The notes: generated by a model from the sequence alone, not told the origin. A stretch of DNA of 64,000 nt from Amborella trichopoda (GCF_000471905.2 NW_006496628.1:352292-416291), one strand, 5' to 3'; positions 1 through 12,277 are shown, numbered from the stretch's first letter. Program-made: numbers and translations.

Positions 1-135
1 CTGTTGTTGTGCTAGCTTTCTTTATTTACTTTGTAAGACCTCGCGACTGTAAATTTGTTCTATCAAGATATATATATATGTTTTGTCTGTCACATCTCAA
101 GAATAACAGTATTGTAAATTCTTAGGGTGTGACAG
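1..135 (-). mobile_element. Possible LTR end of an unidentified LTR element
   Basis: These bases do not match the family-2 LTR copy at 11739-14534, whereas the sequence from about 136 onward does. Read on the minus strand from position 135, the segment begins TGTCACACCCTAAG, a start typical of several plant Gypsy LTRs. I infer that an element inserted into the LTR here and runs off the window edge. It could also be ordinary flanking DNA. Confidence 0.3.
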
Positions 136-973
136 ATACTCTCCCATCCGCTCCTCTCTCTCGTACTCTCTCCATCTTTCCATATCCCTTTACACTCTTA
201 TCTGCCCTTTTTATCTCCCCCACTCTTGTCCGCCCCTCTTTCCCTCATACTCTCTTGACTGCCTCTCTTACTCTCTCACTTTCTCCACCGTCTCATCTCC
301 CCGTAGAGTCCAGAATCGTACCATAAGCGAGTCCAGCTTCCTTAAACCCCTTCATCCATCCTTCACTTATTTTAAACACTTTCCTCTCTCTCTCTTTAAC
401 CCATTTTTCCATCTTTCATTTGCTCCTTTTATTTTCTATTTATTTGATTATTCCTTTGTTTTCTTCTCTTACTCAATTCGGGCTCTTCCAACAGCTCGTA
501 TAGTGAAGTCGGGTTATAAGAGACATTGATTCTCTTACACTCAGTCACTCAGGTTGAAATCATCCTGAGTCAGCTTTCTTTAAAGTCTAAACCCTTTCAC
601 TACTCTAACCATCGAGTAACATAGTGTTTGGGTTGAGAGGGGCTTTCAACTCTCTTTTATTTTCTCTCTCTCTCTCTCACTTTGTTCTCTCCCTTGATCA
701 CTTTTAGGGGGTAATTTGAACAACCAGAGGGCATTCATTCATTGATCTAAGAGGGCATCACCTTGGGCATATCCCATGAACTCAACCATGGTGAGGTAGG
801 TGTTTGAGTCCACCTCTTCATCGCTTTAAAATCCTCTTATAGTTGGACATACTTATCTGCATGTGACACACGGGGTGTAGACGCGCTCGTGAGGTCAAGC
901 GATTGTTCGAGTGGGGATCAATCGAACCCAGCTCCTTGAGGGAGCCCAAGCGAGGTAGATCCAGGCCCGATCA
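136..973 (+). mobile_element. Family-2 Tat-like element, left (5') LTR remnant
   Basis: The segment is collinear with about 13234-14534: the same pyrimidine-rich tract, the same block around TTACACTCAGTCACTCAGG, the same ATTGATCTAAGAGGGCA block near 740, and the same LTR end around GAGCGAGGTAGATC. The right copy is longer by a block of about 430 bp at 13855-14280. A primer-binding-like motif follows directly, so this is the 5' LTR of a plus-strand element. It is an old fossil. Confidence 0.7.
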
Positions 974-2776
974 ACCGGCGACTCCATTGGGGACACGCCA
1001 TCTATAATTCTTTCGGTCCGCTCTTAAACCAACATTCCATCGTACTCTTTCTCAAAAACTTTTATGGATCCTAATTACTTCTCTCTCATCCGAATTGGGG
1101 ATTTCATCATCCCCACATTCATGAATGTACCTATGGGAAGTAATGTTCTTCAATCTATTGCTTTCATTTTTCTCTTGAAGTGGTCTTTCAAACCTTCACA
1201 CCTGGGCTCAAGCCCAAGACAAATAGGGAAAGGGTCCTCAAACCCCTTGCTCCCTCTCTAACGACATCAATGGCAAGTCCATTAATGTCAATTACATAAG
1301 CGGCTCTAAAACTGCCACCCTTCATGCTCAAACTACTACTGGTGGAATCTTCACCAGTCATAAGTTCGAGAGTGGTTCTAAGACGACTCCCTCTTCTGAT
1401 ATGGTTGGTTCTTCTAAGACAACCACTTCAGTGGGTAACCACAATCTTCCCATCTCTACTCCACTAGGGCACTGCTCATACCGGTATGATGCCCCACACA
1501 CATCATGTTGGTAGTTCCATTGCCAGGCCATCTAACTCGAAAGGCTCCAAAGCTATTCGACCCACACTTACACATGTCATGGCTTATGGCTCAACCATCG
1601 CTATGATTAATCGGAGCAAGAAAAAGATATCCTTGACCATCTCACCTGGTTTGGGTCTCTTGGGACTAAACCCTTTAAAAGTGGATCTCAAGCAACTCGT
1701 GCAGCTCATGATACTCAGCTCGGGAAAGCTCAAATTTTGTATTTATAAGAGCACACGACCTGGGACTCAGTAAAAGGTCATGAACAAATATGCACATGCC
1801 TGAAACCAAAGTGGTCTTAAGACCACTACAACTACAAAGGTTGGCATTCCAAATGCCAGACCGCTCGCTTCACTACGGGTTAGCTCCCAAGACATCCCAA
1901 ACATGTCTATAAATCGTACACACACATCCAAGTCCAATGTGGTTTCTAGCTTCAAGGGGAAGGGCCAACAATACATGCTGTCTTCTACCCCAAAACCCAT
2001 GACAACATGGTATTCGAAGAATTTTCCTCTGAACACACTCTTGTCCATTACTTCTACTTCATATGTACAAGCCAACCCTCGAGATCGGACTCAGGGCAAA
2101 ATTACACCCCTGAAGCTAATGGAGCAGTCCCTCCCACCTTCAAACAAAATTAAACTTCAAAGGACGACCCCAAGCTCCCTACTCTTGGGGAATCATGCTT
2201 TACTTGGATTGATTGATTTTGCTCTAGTCTCCTTGAGATAAGTCAATCAAGCAGAATATACCCAATTTCAGCTCTAGGAGGCCATTTACTAGAGTTTAAG
2301 AATCAAACAGCAGAAAGGCATGAAAGTGCCTCTCATAAGAAAGAAGTCAGAGTCTTCAACTTCAAAGGACTTATTTAAGAAAAAATCCTTTTACCCATTG
2401 CAAACTGTAGTACAATGATCATGTTCCTTTTCCCCCAGGTTACCAAAAAGGAAGACCGTCTATCTTTGATGGCACTGGCTCACCCCAAAAGCATATGGCA
2501 CACTTCGTTTTAGCATGTCAAAAGTCAACTTTCGATTCCAGACTACTTCGATGGCACCGGCTCACCCCAAATGCTTGTGGCACACTTCGTGTCAACATCT
2601 CAAAAGTCAACGTTTGATTCCAGACTGCTTCTTCGACAGTTTGTGAAAGCACTAGCTTGGTCTGCCTTTAAATGGTATACGCTTTGCCTCCAAATTCTAT
2701 CCATTCTTTGGAAGAAATGGAACAATTATTCTACCAGCGCTTTTATGAAGTCGAGCGAGAAGTCCCATGGTTGAGT
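974..2776 (+). mobile_element. Family-2 element, gag-like internal region (fossil)
   Basis: A reading frame starts at 1064 with a motif of the form F-x-x-x-I-R-x-x-x-F-I-I-P-T. It resembles the gag start of the family-1 elements (at about 40091 and 6270 on the minus strand: LFNPFIRVENFLIPTLL in the former), which links the two families. Near 2570-2770 lies a retrotransposon gag capsid signature: LLLRQFVKAL, then WYTLCLQ, then the W and F spacing usual for plant Gypsy gag. The stretch between, about 1260-2400, is Ser/Thr-rich and poorly conserved. The region is broken in several places. It stops at 2776, where a minus-strand family-1 fragment begins. No pol from this family is visible in the window. 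Confidence 0.6.
977..994 (+). promoter_or_regulatory. Primer-binding-site-like motif (family 2)
   Basis: GGCGACTCCATTGGGGAC lies three bases after the LTR end. Nearly the same 18 bases lie just inside the LTRs of both minus-strand family-1 elements (6338-6355 and 40159-40176). A GGCGACTC...GGGGA block beside the 5' LTR is common in plant Tat-type elements. I did not identify the priming tRNA. Confidence 0.6.
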
Positions 2777-2810
2777 TAACACCGTGCAGAAGACTTCTTC
2801 ATTCGGAAGA

Positions 2811-4010
2811 TCAGTTGATAAGGGGGAATTCTGAAGGGACTGGGTGCGCCACAAGGAAGACTGCGAGGGCTTGACCTTTAACTTCCGTCTGTGGTACATA
2901 TGCGATGTCGAACTCCATCAACAATAATGCCCACTTGGCCAAATGTCCTGACAAGCATAGCAGGGTCATGAGGAACTTGACCGGGTCTGCCTTGGAGATT
3001 AGGTAGACCTCGTGGCGGAGCAAGTAATGACGGAGTTTCTGTACCACAAAGATCAAGGTCAGGCACATCTTTTCAATGGGAGGGTAGTTCCTCTCGGCTC
3101 CTTGCATTCTGCGGCTGAGATAATAGAGTGTTGTCTCCTTCCCTCCATCATTATTCTGTTCCAAGAGTGCCTCGAGTGACTCGTCAAGGGCGGTCACGTA
3201 TAGGATGAGGGGTCTTCCTAACACTAGCATAGAGAGTATTGGTGGATTCAACAGGTACTACTTGATTTCCTAGAGCACAGCTTGGCATGGTTCATCCCAT
3301 ATGAAGGGAGAGTCCTTCTTCAAGAGGTGTGAAAAGGGTCTGCATCACCCTGAGAGATTCGAAATGAACCTTCGAATGTATGCAAGTTGTCCTTGGAGAG
3401 ACGGCAATTCATGGAGGGTTGTAGGCGGCGGCATGTCTTAAATTGTCTTGATTTTGACAAGCTCGATCTCAAGTCAACGGTACCTCACAATGAACTCTAA
3501 GAATTTTCGTCAAAGGCACATTTCAAGGGGTTCACCTTGAGTAGGTGACACTGCAACCGTTCAAACACATTTTTAAGGTGTTGCACATGAGTGGCTTTTG
3601 TTTCAGACTTTACCACCAAGTCATCCACATAACACTCGACCTCCTTGTGAATCATATCCTTGAAGATGGTTGTCATGGCATGCTGGTACAGGGCACCGGC
3701 ATTCCGTAGCCCAAAAGGCATCGCAGTGTAGCAAAAGACACCTTTTGGAGTCAAGAACAGTGTGGCCTCCTCATCCTTTGATGCCTTCGTGATTTGATTG
3801 TAACCAGAATAACCATCCATAAAGGAGAAGATTTGGCAATGGACCATGGAGTCAACCAGCATCTTGATGAACGACAGGGGGAAATCATCCTTGGGACAGG
3901 GGCACAATGTGGGAGAGGACTTGTATTTGACTTGTCCAGGCGATAGAAAGGTCGACTTCAAGCGGGGAGCCCATAACTTCGTGATTAGGCTCACTCAGCG
4001 CTTACCTTGA
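2811..4010 (-). mobile_element. Tat element RT and RNase H remnant
   Basis: Minus-strand frames carry reverse transcriptase blocks typical of Ty3/Gypsy: CPKDDFPL, FMDGYSGYNQI, then the YVDD catalytic box followed by LVVKSE. After them comes the RNase H connection, with ETTLYYLSRRMQGAERNYPPIEK and the LRHYLL motif. The domain order (RT, then RNase H) agrees with the complete copy at 34223-35480. The coding region is degraded and is not a functional gene. Confidence 0.85.
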
Positions 4011-6337
4011 CCTAGGAGACGCCTCATGCACTTGGATCATGTGGTAGGCCTCGTGGGAGTAGAAGCTTGGAGATGGCTCGATTTTGGCCCGGGTACCCAA
4101 GGCATCGGTGGCTGTTGAGAATCTTGTCGCCTGGACCAGCATTTCTCTGAGGCGTTCTTCTTGCGAATTGTTGAGGCTAGTGGCTCCGAGTTCTCTGACT
4201 AGAGAATCAAAGTCCGAGCATTGTAAAGCAGCACCAGTCGAGAAAATAGAGGAGGGGGAAGGAGAAGAAGAGTTAGAACATGCTGGGCAGCTTTTTACGT
4301 CATTGCCGGTATTGGACGTTTGCAGGGGTTAGTTAAGGTCTTGCCCTAGCTTTGACTATTGTGGGGTGCTTTTAACATCATCGCCCATTTTTGCAGACTC
4401 CTGAGATATCAATTACTCAGGGCCTTCTGCCTGATTGGATGATAAGATGAGGCGCGTTGCTCTTGGGATGAAGTTTCACAGGGTCGGTAGCGGAGGAAGG
4501 GGCCTGATGATTTCTTCCTCGACTGGTGGTTCAAGAGGATGATTCCTTTGGCGGGCTGACCTTGGTGCTAGCCGTCACCTTCGGGATCCCTGACGGGGTG
4601 TTTGGACTGCCCTATTAGGCTGGTGAGAGGCCATAGTGGGGCGAACTGCCTCGCGTTTCAGGGATTTGAGCCTGCTTCACCCATGGTAGACTTCCCAGGG
4701 CTGGGAGGTTGAGAGCTCTGAGGGATTCGGTGCATGTTCGTGAGGAGCCTACCACACGACTTCTTCCCAAACAAGAGCAAAGGCTTGGACGTGTTCTGGG
4801 AGAATCGCACAGATGATGTTGCCTTGCTAGACTTTCTCCATGACTATAGCCTCGAACCCAGAGTAGTCTTTGAGTTCGTGGCCCAATACTTGATGGCATG
4901 GGCCCCAAAGTTTTTTCGTGCCTCGGGCAAGATGCTTATGCTGTCTGGCAGACTTAGGGGGTGGCGAGACCCTAGTGAAGCATTGCTTCAAAGAGGGCCT
5001 AGAGAGGGTCTTGCCTGGAGTTTCCTCGGGCTTGCATCGAGAGGACTTCTTGTGCAGGCAGGAGAGGGACCTAAGGGCATCTCGCTGGGTCGTCTTGAAC
5101 TTCCTGGCACTGCTGCATCTTCTCGGCTAAGAGCTTATGGAAGCTAGTGTACTCGCCGATGTCATGGCCTCGTATTTGGAGGTATGCGCACTAGAGGTTC
5201 TGGACCCTGGAGGTAGGAACTTGGGCTGCCTTATCAACTTTGGGGTGGTGATTCCTTCTTCAAGAACTATAAGGAAAAATGCATGAAGGATAACGGGTGC
5301 CTCATCATCCCGGTGAGGTGGGCTACTCTCCTGTGATAGGCGCATTACTTCTCATTCTCCTCCTGTCCTGGTAGCTCTAACGTGGTTACCTCTAACAGCT
5401 GGATCATGTTCTATGCTAACAGCAGTTAGAGCAGTGCAGGGGTCCACTCCGTGTCAAAGGGGTAATTTTGGTGCTGGGTCCAGTATTCATTCCTCTTACT
5501 GCTTTTAAGAGGTGGTACCGCACTGTAAGATTGCTGCTTACCCCCAACCTGAGGTGTATGTGCCTTAGAAATGTCAAGAGTCTGAGGTGTTGTGCCTTTG
5601 GTGTCAGTCATAAAGGGAAGAGTCTGAGGTGTTGTGCCGAAAGGGAAGACTGAACGATCGACCCTCCTGGTCTCGAGGAGGCATAGAGCTAACGCTGCCC
5701 CGAGCTGTGGAAAGTGAATGTACGGTGCTTGTAGGGTTCGGCCAGAGAAGGCCTAGCCCTAGATGCGAGCTCAAGCCAATGTAAGGGTTGCCCTGAGGTG
5801 TGGTATGAGTGGATAGACCACGAGCCTTTGAGTGTGTGTGAGGGGTGAAGACCTCAGGACCTCCACCTCTATGTACCGACCCTCCAAGTGTGGAGGCTCG
5901 AAGTGGTGAAGGAGCACAAGGGGTTGCCTTGCGGTGAACCTTAGGAGCGATGACAGTTTGCTTGCCTTTTGCATGGATTGACAGGGCAGCCTTTCGGCGT
6001 ACGCAGCAGTATGAGTGGCGTGAGATTTGCCAGTAGCAGGGTGTGCATCAGCAGAACTGTTACTCATGTGAGGGGCCTTAACGGAGAGTCCACCAAGGCT
6101 AGAAAGTGCGCACTTATCTAGTTGAGAACCTAAGAGCCAGACCGTGAGTCCTAACTCAAAAGGAGAATATGGAAGGAGGCTTCAGCGGCTCGCTTCCCTA
6201 AGACAGCCATGAGTGCAGGGATAAGGAAGTCCTCGACCCAGATAAACGGGTTGAACAACCTAGGTGCCATAGAAATAGATGCAGAAAGTAAAAGAAGATA
6301 CTGGTCAAACAAGAACAAACCGACTAAGGGCTAGTAC
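4011..6337 (-). mobile_element. Tat element gag and gag-pol junction remnant
   Basis: This stretch is collinear with about 35480-40160 of the 18-kb element on the same strand but much shortened. Recognisable blocks include the gag start near 6270 and a piece around 5426-5611 whose TPQTLDISKAHTPQVGGKQ matches TPQTLDLSKARTPQVGDKQ at 37474-37686. I could not place a protease domain with confidence. The plus-strand frames across 4084-5653 are antisense shadows. Confidence 0.55.
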
Positions 6338-6355
6338 GTCCTCAGTAGAGTTGCC
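6338..6355 (-). promoter_or_regulatory. Primer-binding-site-like motif (truncated family-1 copy)
   Basis: On the minus strand the sequence reads GGCAACTCTACTGAGGAC, directly inside the LTR that starts at 6360. It is a diverged version of the motif at 40159-40176. Confidence 0.6.
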
Positions 6356-6359
6356 AAGC

Positions 6360-8969
6360 TAGTTAGGTGTCTCGATCTCGCCCTTCAGATCTAGGTGATC
6401 TGGTGGCACGTGTCTCGAGTTTCTGGTAAACCCAAGATTTGAGATCGCTCTCTCGGATCCTTGCTCGAGAACAAGGGCAGGTATACCAACTAATGAAAAA
6501 GGAATTTTAGGTGGGTTCAGGACTTACTCAGGCTAGCTCGCGTGGGCACCTTATTAGATTACAAAGAATGCCCCTCAACTACTTGAGCTGGTTTGGAATC
6601 GTCTCCCTTGAGCTGTAGTCCTTATGTTTTTCTGCACAACACTTCTATGGCTAACTTGTAACACAATTGGGTCAAAGGACCCACCCTTGTTTTAGGGCAA
6701 TGCAAGTTCATATGAGAAGGCGATGAAGTGTAAGGTTAGATGAAAGATAGAAAGGAGAAGAGAACTTGATGGAGGGGTGAGACCAGCAAGATGGCCAGAA
6801 TTCACTGACTCGGAGTGGCAGCAAGACGGGCATGGTTCAGTGGACCAACACGGCAGCAATACTACTCGAAACTGAGGTCGACATGGCGGTGCTAAGCTAG
6901 GTTTACCCTCAGTCAAGCGAGAAGAGAAAGGGGTGAAGAGAAGCGGGTGAGACGACAAAGAAGGGGGAGGTCTGGACGTCAATAGGTTTCATGATTGACA
7001 ACATGAGGAGACGATGCATCCCTTGCGGATGGCGCTAACTCCTGATGAGGTGCACGGTGATGGTTTCTCCTAGGTCGCACGACGATAGGTGCGGTACGCA
7101 GGGAGAAGGGTGGCGGGCATTGGATGCGCGGAGGAAGCTCGTTGATGGCGATAGTTGTTGCTAGAGCCTCTACCTGACAGCGATAGGTATCGATGTCTAT
7201 GCTAGACGCACAGTAGAGGAAGACCCCCACAGGTGACAACAGGCTTCGCTGTCTGAGTTCTTCACTGAGACATCATAGTTACGTCTGTGGACGACGATTG
7301 GCAGCGCCCTCTACAAACTTCACAAGGAGAAAGCGACAGACGAGGAGAAGGGGAAGAAGACTCATGCATGGTACTACCTTCACCATGTGTGACCTGTGAG
7401 ACCAAGGGAGAGGCATGCACGTCACTGCCACTGCCACTGCCGTGCATGGCCTCTGCGAGGAACTCAAACGAAGTTGAGATAGAAGAGAGAGGAGAAGAGA
7501 GAGAAAAGAAGAAAAGAAAAAGAAGAGAGGCAAGATTTATCTCAACCATAGGGGTACTGGTCGAAAGTTTCTTTCACCTCACTCTCTCTCTCAAGAGTGA
7601 CACAACAATGGTAAGAAAGAGAAACTTGTATTTAGTGAAAACTCTCTCTTGTGTGTGTATGTCTCACTGTGTCTATCTTCTGTATATCTTTTCTACGTAC
7701 AATGATGGTACATATATATAGAAGTGTGCCCCAAACATGGGTGGATGATCAAAAGTAACTCTAATTGCTAGAAATTGAGATTAAATTGAATTAAAAGACA
7801 TTAGAAAAGAGAGTGCAAAATGACATATTTGCCCCTTCCTAACAAGTTCTGAAATTCCAGAACAGTCCTTGTGTTGCCCTAAGACTTGCGTGTTCTTGCA
7901 TGATAGATCGTAAGATGATTGTTTTCTTATAGGGCTCGGTATGACGATCAATTTGATACCAAGATCGAGCCATGGATCGTGTTTTTGGTGCACAATCATG
8001 TGACTTGAAATTTGAATAGATCCTGAAACTTTGGATCGATAGTGTGCTCGTTCCTTGATGTTTTTTTTGTATTTTCTTTGCTGAATCACACTGAGCATGC
8101 CGCTACAATCACGGGGCACCAAACGCATCTCGATTCCGTGCCCGAACGAAGATTTTGCGAGCTCGGAATTTTGGCAAGAATCAAGGATTCCAACGATGAC
8201 ATGACAGTCTGTTTGTCGGTTTTGTGTGAAGAATCCAACCATTCATCATGTACGGGGTTCGGGTGAGAGATGGCCCGAGACCTTACGCCCATAATGGAAT
8301 TGGTCTCGCATCGATTGGGGTCGCAAGCAGTGTGATTTGGCCATTCGAGTGAGGCACGACGCTGCTCACATTCCTGCACTTTCTTCACAGATCAGCAACT
8401 TCTTTCTAACTTTTCTTTGCCTTTGGTTATTGTCACGAAGTGTGCCACATATTGAACCGCTCGCCCTGACTTGACGAACATTCTCACCAAATTTGAGTAG
8501 GATCTGACTTCGGACAAGTGAGATATGAGTGTCAAATATCATTGGTCGTGACTGTCCCTTTAATGGTGTAGTGTTGCAGGGTGGCCCCACGGGAATAGCT
8601 GCAGCTTCACCTGTTTCACTCGTTTGTCTATAACTTTTTCTCGGAATGTTCATCTGAGATGAAACTAGACCCTTGGGGATTTTCAACCTTGTCGGATCCA
8701 ATAGAAGTGGTCCCACAGCAATTTGTGATGCTGAAAATGTAGCTCTAGTTTCTGTTTCAGGGTGCTAAAGGTCGATTCTGCCGGAACTATTTCTTAGTCT
8801 GCACTGCCTTATACATATCAGAATGCGACGGAACATGGCAGGATACTCTCGAGAGACTTCATGAAGATCTTAGCCAGTTCTAGGGATGTTCTGGGACTAT
8901 CGAAATTTCACTACTTGCTAGGCCTTTATTGAGCGGGGGCCCCATGTTGATGAAAAGTACCTTCTAACA
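6360..8969 (-). mobile_element. Family-1 Tat LTR (copy A)
   Basis: About 2.6 kb, collinear over its full length with LTRs at 24722-27441 and 40181-42801 on the same strand, and with LTRs at 44200-49028, 53770-56400 and 59096-60660 on the plus strand. Shared landmarks are the outer end (TGTTRGAAG type), a block around TTCTGCCGGAACT, a TATA-like box, a GA-rich tract and an inner end of the form CACCTAACTA. The parent element is truncated at its 3' end, so no partner LTR is available for dating. Confidence 0.8.
7711..7721 (-). promoter_or_regulatory. TATA-like box of LTR copy A
   Basis: CTATATATATG on the minus strand, at the position where LTR copies B and 53770-56400 also carry a TATA-like box. 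It is followed about 25-35 bases downstream by a conserved CATTGTA block. Inferred LTR promoter; activity is not visible from sequence. Confidence 0.45.
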
Positions 8970-9316
8970 CCAACCTGTATCATTAGTAGGTCTGACACTC
9001 TCTTCTCTCTCATGTTTCTAAAAAGACATGGACCCTCATCCAAGGTGGTTCCACACACCTTTATTTTCTTTTTCTCTCACTTCATCTTCTCTCATTTGAC
9101 ACTAACCTACACGAGCCCATGGCTCAGTTGTGAAGCACATTGACACAAGGAGAGCAAACGGGCAATCCTCCTTGTTTTACATACACACACTAACCCCCAA
9201 TGGGTAACCTTGAGCTATGTAAAGCCTATAACCCTGAGCTCATTAGCCCCATTTTTGCAAACCCTCTAAGTTTAAACCATGAACCTATTAACGCAGTGAA
9301 ACCTTGAGTTAATTTA

Positions 9317-9338
9317 AATATATATATATATATATATT
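9317..9338. repeat. (TA)n microsatellite
   Basis: About eleven TA units in an AT-rich context inside the family-2 3' region. Confidence 0.9.
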
Positions 9339-9469
9339 TTGATGGATCCATGCTACCCATTTAAGACCCACTTTCAAAACCCACTTTCAAACCCATTAAA
9401 TTCAGCTATCCTGAAAATGATGCACGTCACCCAAGTCATCATCATTGTTAAGCATATTTTCTATCCTTA

Positions 9470-9560
9470 GTATGCATGATCCCTAATGGAGACACATCCT
9501 TAATATGCAAGATCCTTAACGGAGACACGTCCTTAATATGCCTGATCCTTAGCACGTTAA
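9470..9560 (+). repeat. Short tandem repeat, about 35-bp unit
   Basis: Two to three units of the form 'TTAATATGCxxGATCCTTA' followed by 'xxGGAGACACxTCC'. It lies in the family-2 3' region. Confidence 0.6.
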
Positions 9561-9924
9561 AACGCCATTGGAGATACACCTTTGCGTAAAGCTTCAAAAT
9601 TACTATCGAGCCTATCATTTAGCAGATGCATGGCTCACATAGATCATGACTTCTACTGAAGGCCCATATGTTTCATAAAAACCATGGGAGTCCCAATAGC
9701 TAGACCTATCATCCCCATCAGTCAGAAATTACCTTCCCATTGCAACCCCATTCATCATCTTAAAGATTATCAAAATCATCCTAAAAACCCCTTAACTTGG
9801 ATTTCACTTAAGAACTCCATTATCCCCATGGAGCCATACTAAATATAGGCCACTCAATTGAGCCTTCATAAGATCCCATGAGTAATATCATGCTTAAAGA
9901 GTTACAAGGACCCTGATAGGTCAT

Positions 9925-10060
9925 CATCCCCAGTGGACCACTACTTCCAGTGGATCATCACCCCAGTGGTCCATCACCTCAATGGTTTATCACTCCATTG
10001 GTCTATGATCCCTAGTGATAGGTCATCATCCCCGATAAGTCACTACCCCCAGTGGTGCAT
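9925..10060 (+). repeat. Degenerate tandem repeat, about 20-24-bp unit
   Basis: Repeated CCCAGTGGTCCATCACC-like units with drift, in the family-2 3' region. I see no coding meaning. Confidence 0.6.
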
Positions 10061-10521
10061 CTACACTATGAGCAATGTATGGAACATGTTATACCTTCAT
10101 CACTCAAAGGAAGCCTTTCAGCCCCCAGGGAGCAAACCATTTCTTTACCTTGGAGATACATATTCTCCCTAGGATGTTTTCATACACCAATTATCTTATG
10201 ATCCATCCAAAACCCCTATACCCCAAACAAGTGTGAGTCATTTATCACCTTACAAAAACCTAAAAAACATCTCCAGTGGAGTTCACTTTCCTAATAAAAG
10301 CCTCACCCTCGGTATCCACTAACCCAGTGAGCCTTGTACAGTTATAAGTCCTCTATCTTATGCATCATCAAGGCAGAGGTCTTTCATTTTTTGTATACGA
10401 AGAAAAATAGCCAGGCATGATGAACCTCCAATGAAGATCGTCATGAGTAAACGTGAGGGCTTCAGGCAGACATAACCACAAAGCTATGGATAAGATTGCG
10501 AAAAAAATTAAAAAAATTGGG

Positions 10522-10678
10522 CATGTTTCGGCACCATGAGTAAAAAATGAAAGACGGGCGTGGCCATGAAGCCACGAGTAAAAGTGTTCTAAAAAAAAAA
10601 AAAATGCACGTAGTGAAAACCCGAAAGGGCACTATGACTAAAAATTGAAATAATAAGGTGGACATGACCTCAAAGTCA
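10522..10678 (+). other. Hairpin block in family-2 3' region
   Basis: Stem-loops in order: CATG/CATG (10522-10538, weak); CGTGGC-CATGAA-GCCACG (10559-10576, perfect 6-bp stem); TAGTG/CACTA (10611-10634) enclosing CCC-GAAA-GGG; and a weaker TGAC/GTCA (10665-10678). The first two are followed by GAGTAAAA. The same series occurs in family-1 3' regions at 43249-43420, 53100-53131 and 57831-58217, with changed but still pairing bases. The role is unknown. Confidence 0.5.
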
Positions 10679-12277
10679 GGGGCAAAAGAGCCTCAATAAA
10701 AAAGAAAAAGTTTGTGAAAACCCAAAAGGGCGTCTGGACTAATAAAAATGTTGATGCAGGATTCGATCAAGGTGGTTTCAATCAATTTCCAAAAAAGTTT
10801 GGTGGTTTAGGAATCAATACCCCTTGTTGACGGGCACCTGAAGATCAGAAGAATTATCAAGAAGACAAGTTAGGATAGCCATTTGTCGAAAAGATTCTCC
10901 AATCCAAGGCGGCAACCAAAAACATGAAAAGCAAGTTCACAATTCGAGATAGAAGTTCTTATAAGGCAATTAATTGCCTAGACTAGATCGATGGCCCGGT
11001 TTCGTGAGTAAACATCTTATTAAGGTTCCCATCTACTGGCAGTCGTAGACTTTCGAGATGGCCACTAAAACCCCTCCACTATGGCTCAATATGATGGGGA
11101 TTCAAGTCCCAAAGAGACTGTCTTAATAAGGCCACAGTTGCCGATAGGTTTAGACTTTCAGGACGGCCAACTATGTCTAGTATATTGGATGTCAGCCCCT
11201 TAAGAGATACCCTATGTGCCATCATTCATGCTCCCCACTAATGGCTCTCCTCGATCATCTATCTAAAGCAAAATAGACGGATTAAAGGTTCAGTGTAAAA
11301 GGGGAAGGAAGCCCTTAAACAAGGCCCCCCGTCGTTAGCCTTCCAAAAGAAAGATCAAAGGATCAGTGTAAAAGGGAAGGAAGCCCATAAGTAAGGCCCC
11401 TTCTGCTAGCCTCTTAAAGAGAAATTTGATGGATTTGGAAGGAAGTCTCCATGCAAGACTCCCGACTTCCAAACACATATGGATTCTAATAATACTATAT
11501 TTATCAAGCCCTTAAGCAATGCCCCCAGTTTTTGAAACAAAAAATGCCACTGGATTGGGATCAAGCCCTAAAGGAACCCACCAGTTGGCTCATTTGGAAG
11601 CACTGTTGAGTTGGGAGGAAAACTCTTAAGGAAAGCCCCCGGTCAGCATGCTCCCTAGAAAATGGATTCTAGCAAGTATGGGTATGTTGAGAAGCCATAG
11701 CTTAAGATCTCAACATTGGATCGTCGCAAGTACGGGTCTGTAGTGACCGTGCTTCGAAGAGCTATAGTTTGATATATTTTTTGTGTATGATCGGAGGCCA
11801 GATGACATCAAATTTTGAAGTGGAGGATGATATAATTTTCTGGCAGCTGGAATCCCATTTTTCGATGACTTTCCAAAATAGGAACGTGCTCAAACAGAGA
11901 CCAAAATGGACAAAAATTGTTACAAAATGATCGTGATAGCATCCTCTTCAATTTGTGATCAAAGTGAATTCTTGGAACATCATAAATCGGTTTCGAGACA
12001 ATCAAAGGGTATCACAATGTGAATAATAGTTCAACCATCAATCCTACCACGTTTGATCTCTCGAATTACCATCGTAAATGTCTGAAAAAGCTCCCGAGGC
12101 CTAGCAATGGCAAGAGGCCCGTCATGGAAGGATGGTTTTGTCATTTGTTGAAAAGAGTTGAAGGGTATTTTGGTCATTTGGTCCAAATATGGCAATAATA
12201 TTTTAATTCATAAAATGTGTATTTTTTGACAAATTTGGTTATTGTTTAGCACTCCACCGTTGTTTTGTGGGTTGCTC

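Larger units (their letters stand above)
2777..8969 (-). mobile_element. Family-1 Tat element, 3'-truncated fossil
   Basis: Ty3/Gypsy, Tat/Ogre-type. In minus-strand order it has a 5' LTR (8969-6360), a primer-binding-like site (6355-6338), a gag region and part of pol, ending abruptly within the RNase H part of pol at about 2777. The same sequence continues at about 34220 in the complete element elsewhere in the window. There is no second RNase H, integrase, 3' region or 3' LTR. It lies between two parts of the family-2 internal region, so it is nested there or was joined by deletion. It carries many breaks. Confidence 0.8.
8970..11738 (+). mobile_element. Family-2 element, non-coding 3' region
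   Basis: This resumes the family-2 element after the family-1 insert. No convincing coding frame is present. It carries a series of short tandem repeats, including units at 9470-9560 and 9925-10060 and a duplicated block around AGTGTAAAAGGGAAGGAAG at 11290-11400. The hairpin block at 10522-10678 matches the 3' regions of family 1. A repeat-rich non-coding 3' region ahead of the LTR is typical of Tat/Ogre elements. Confidence 0.55.
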
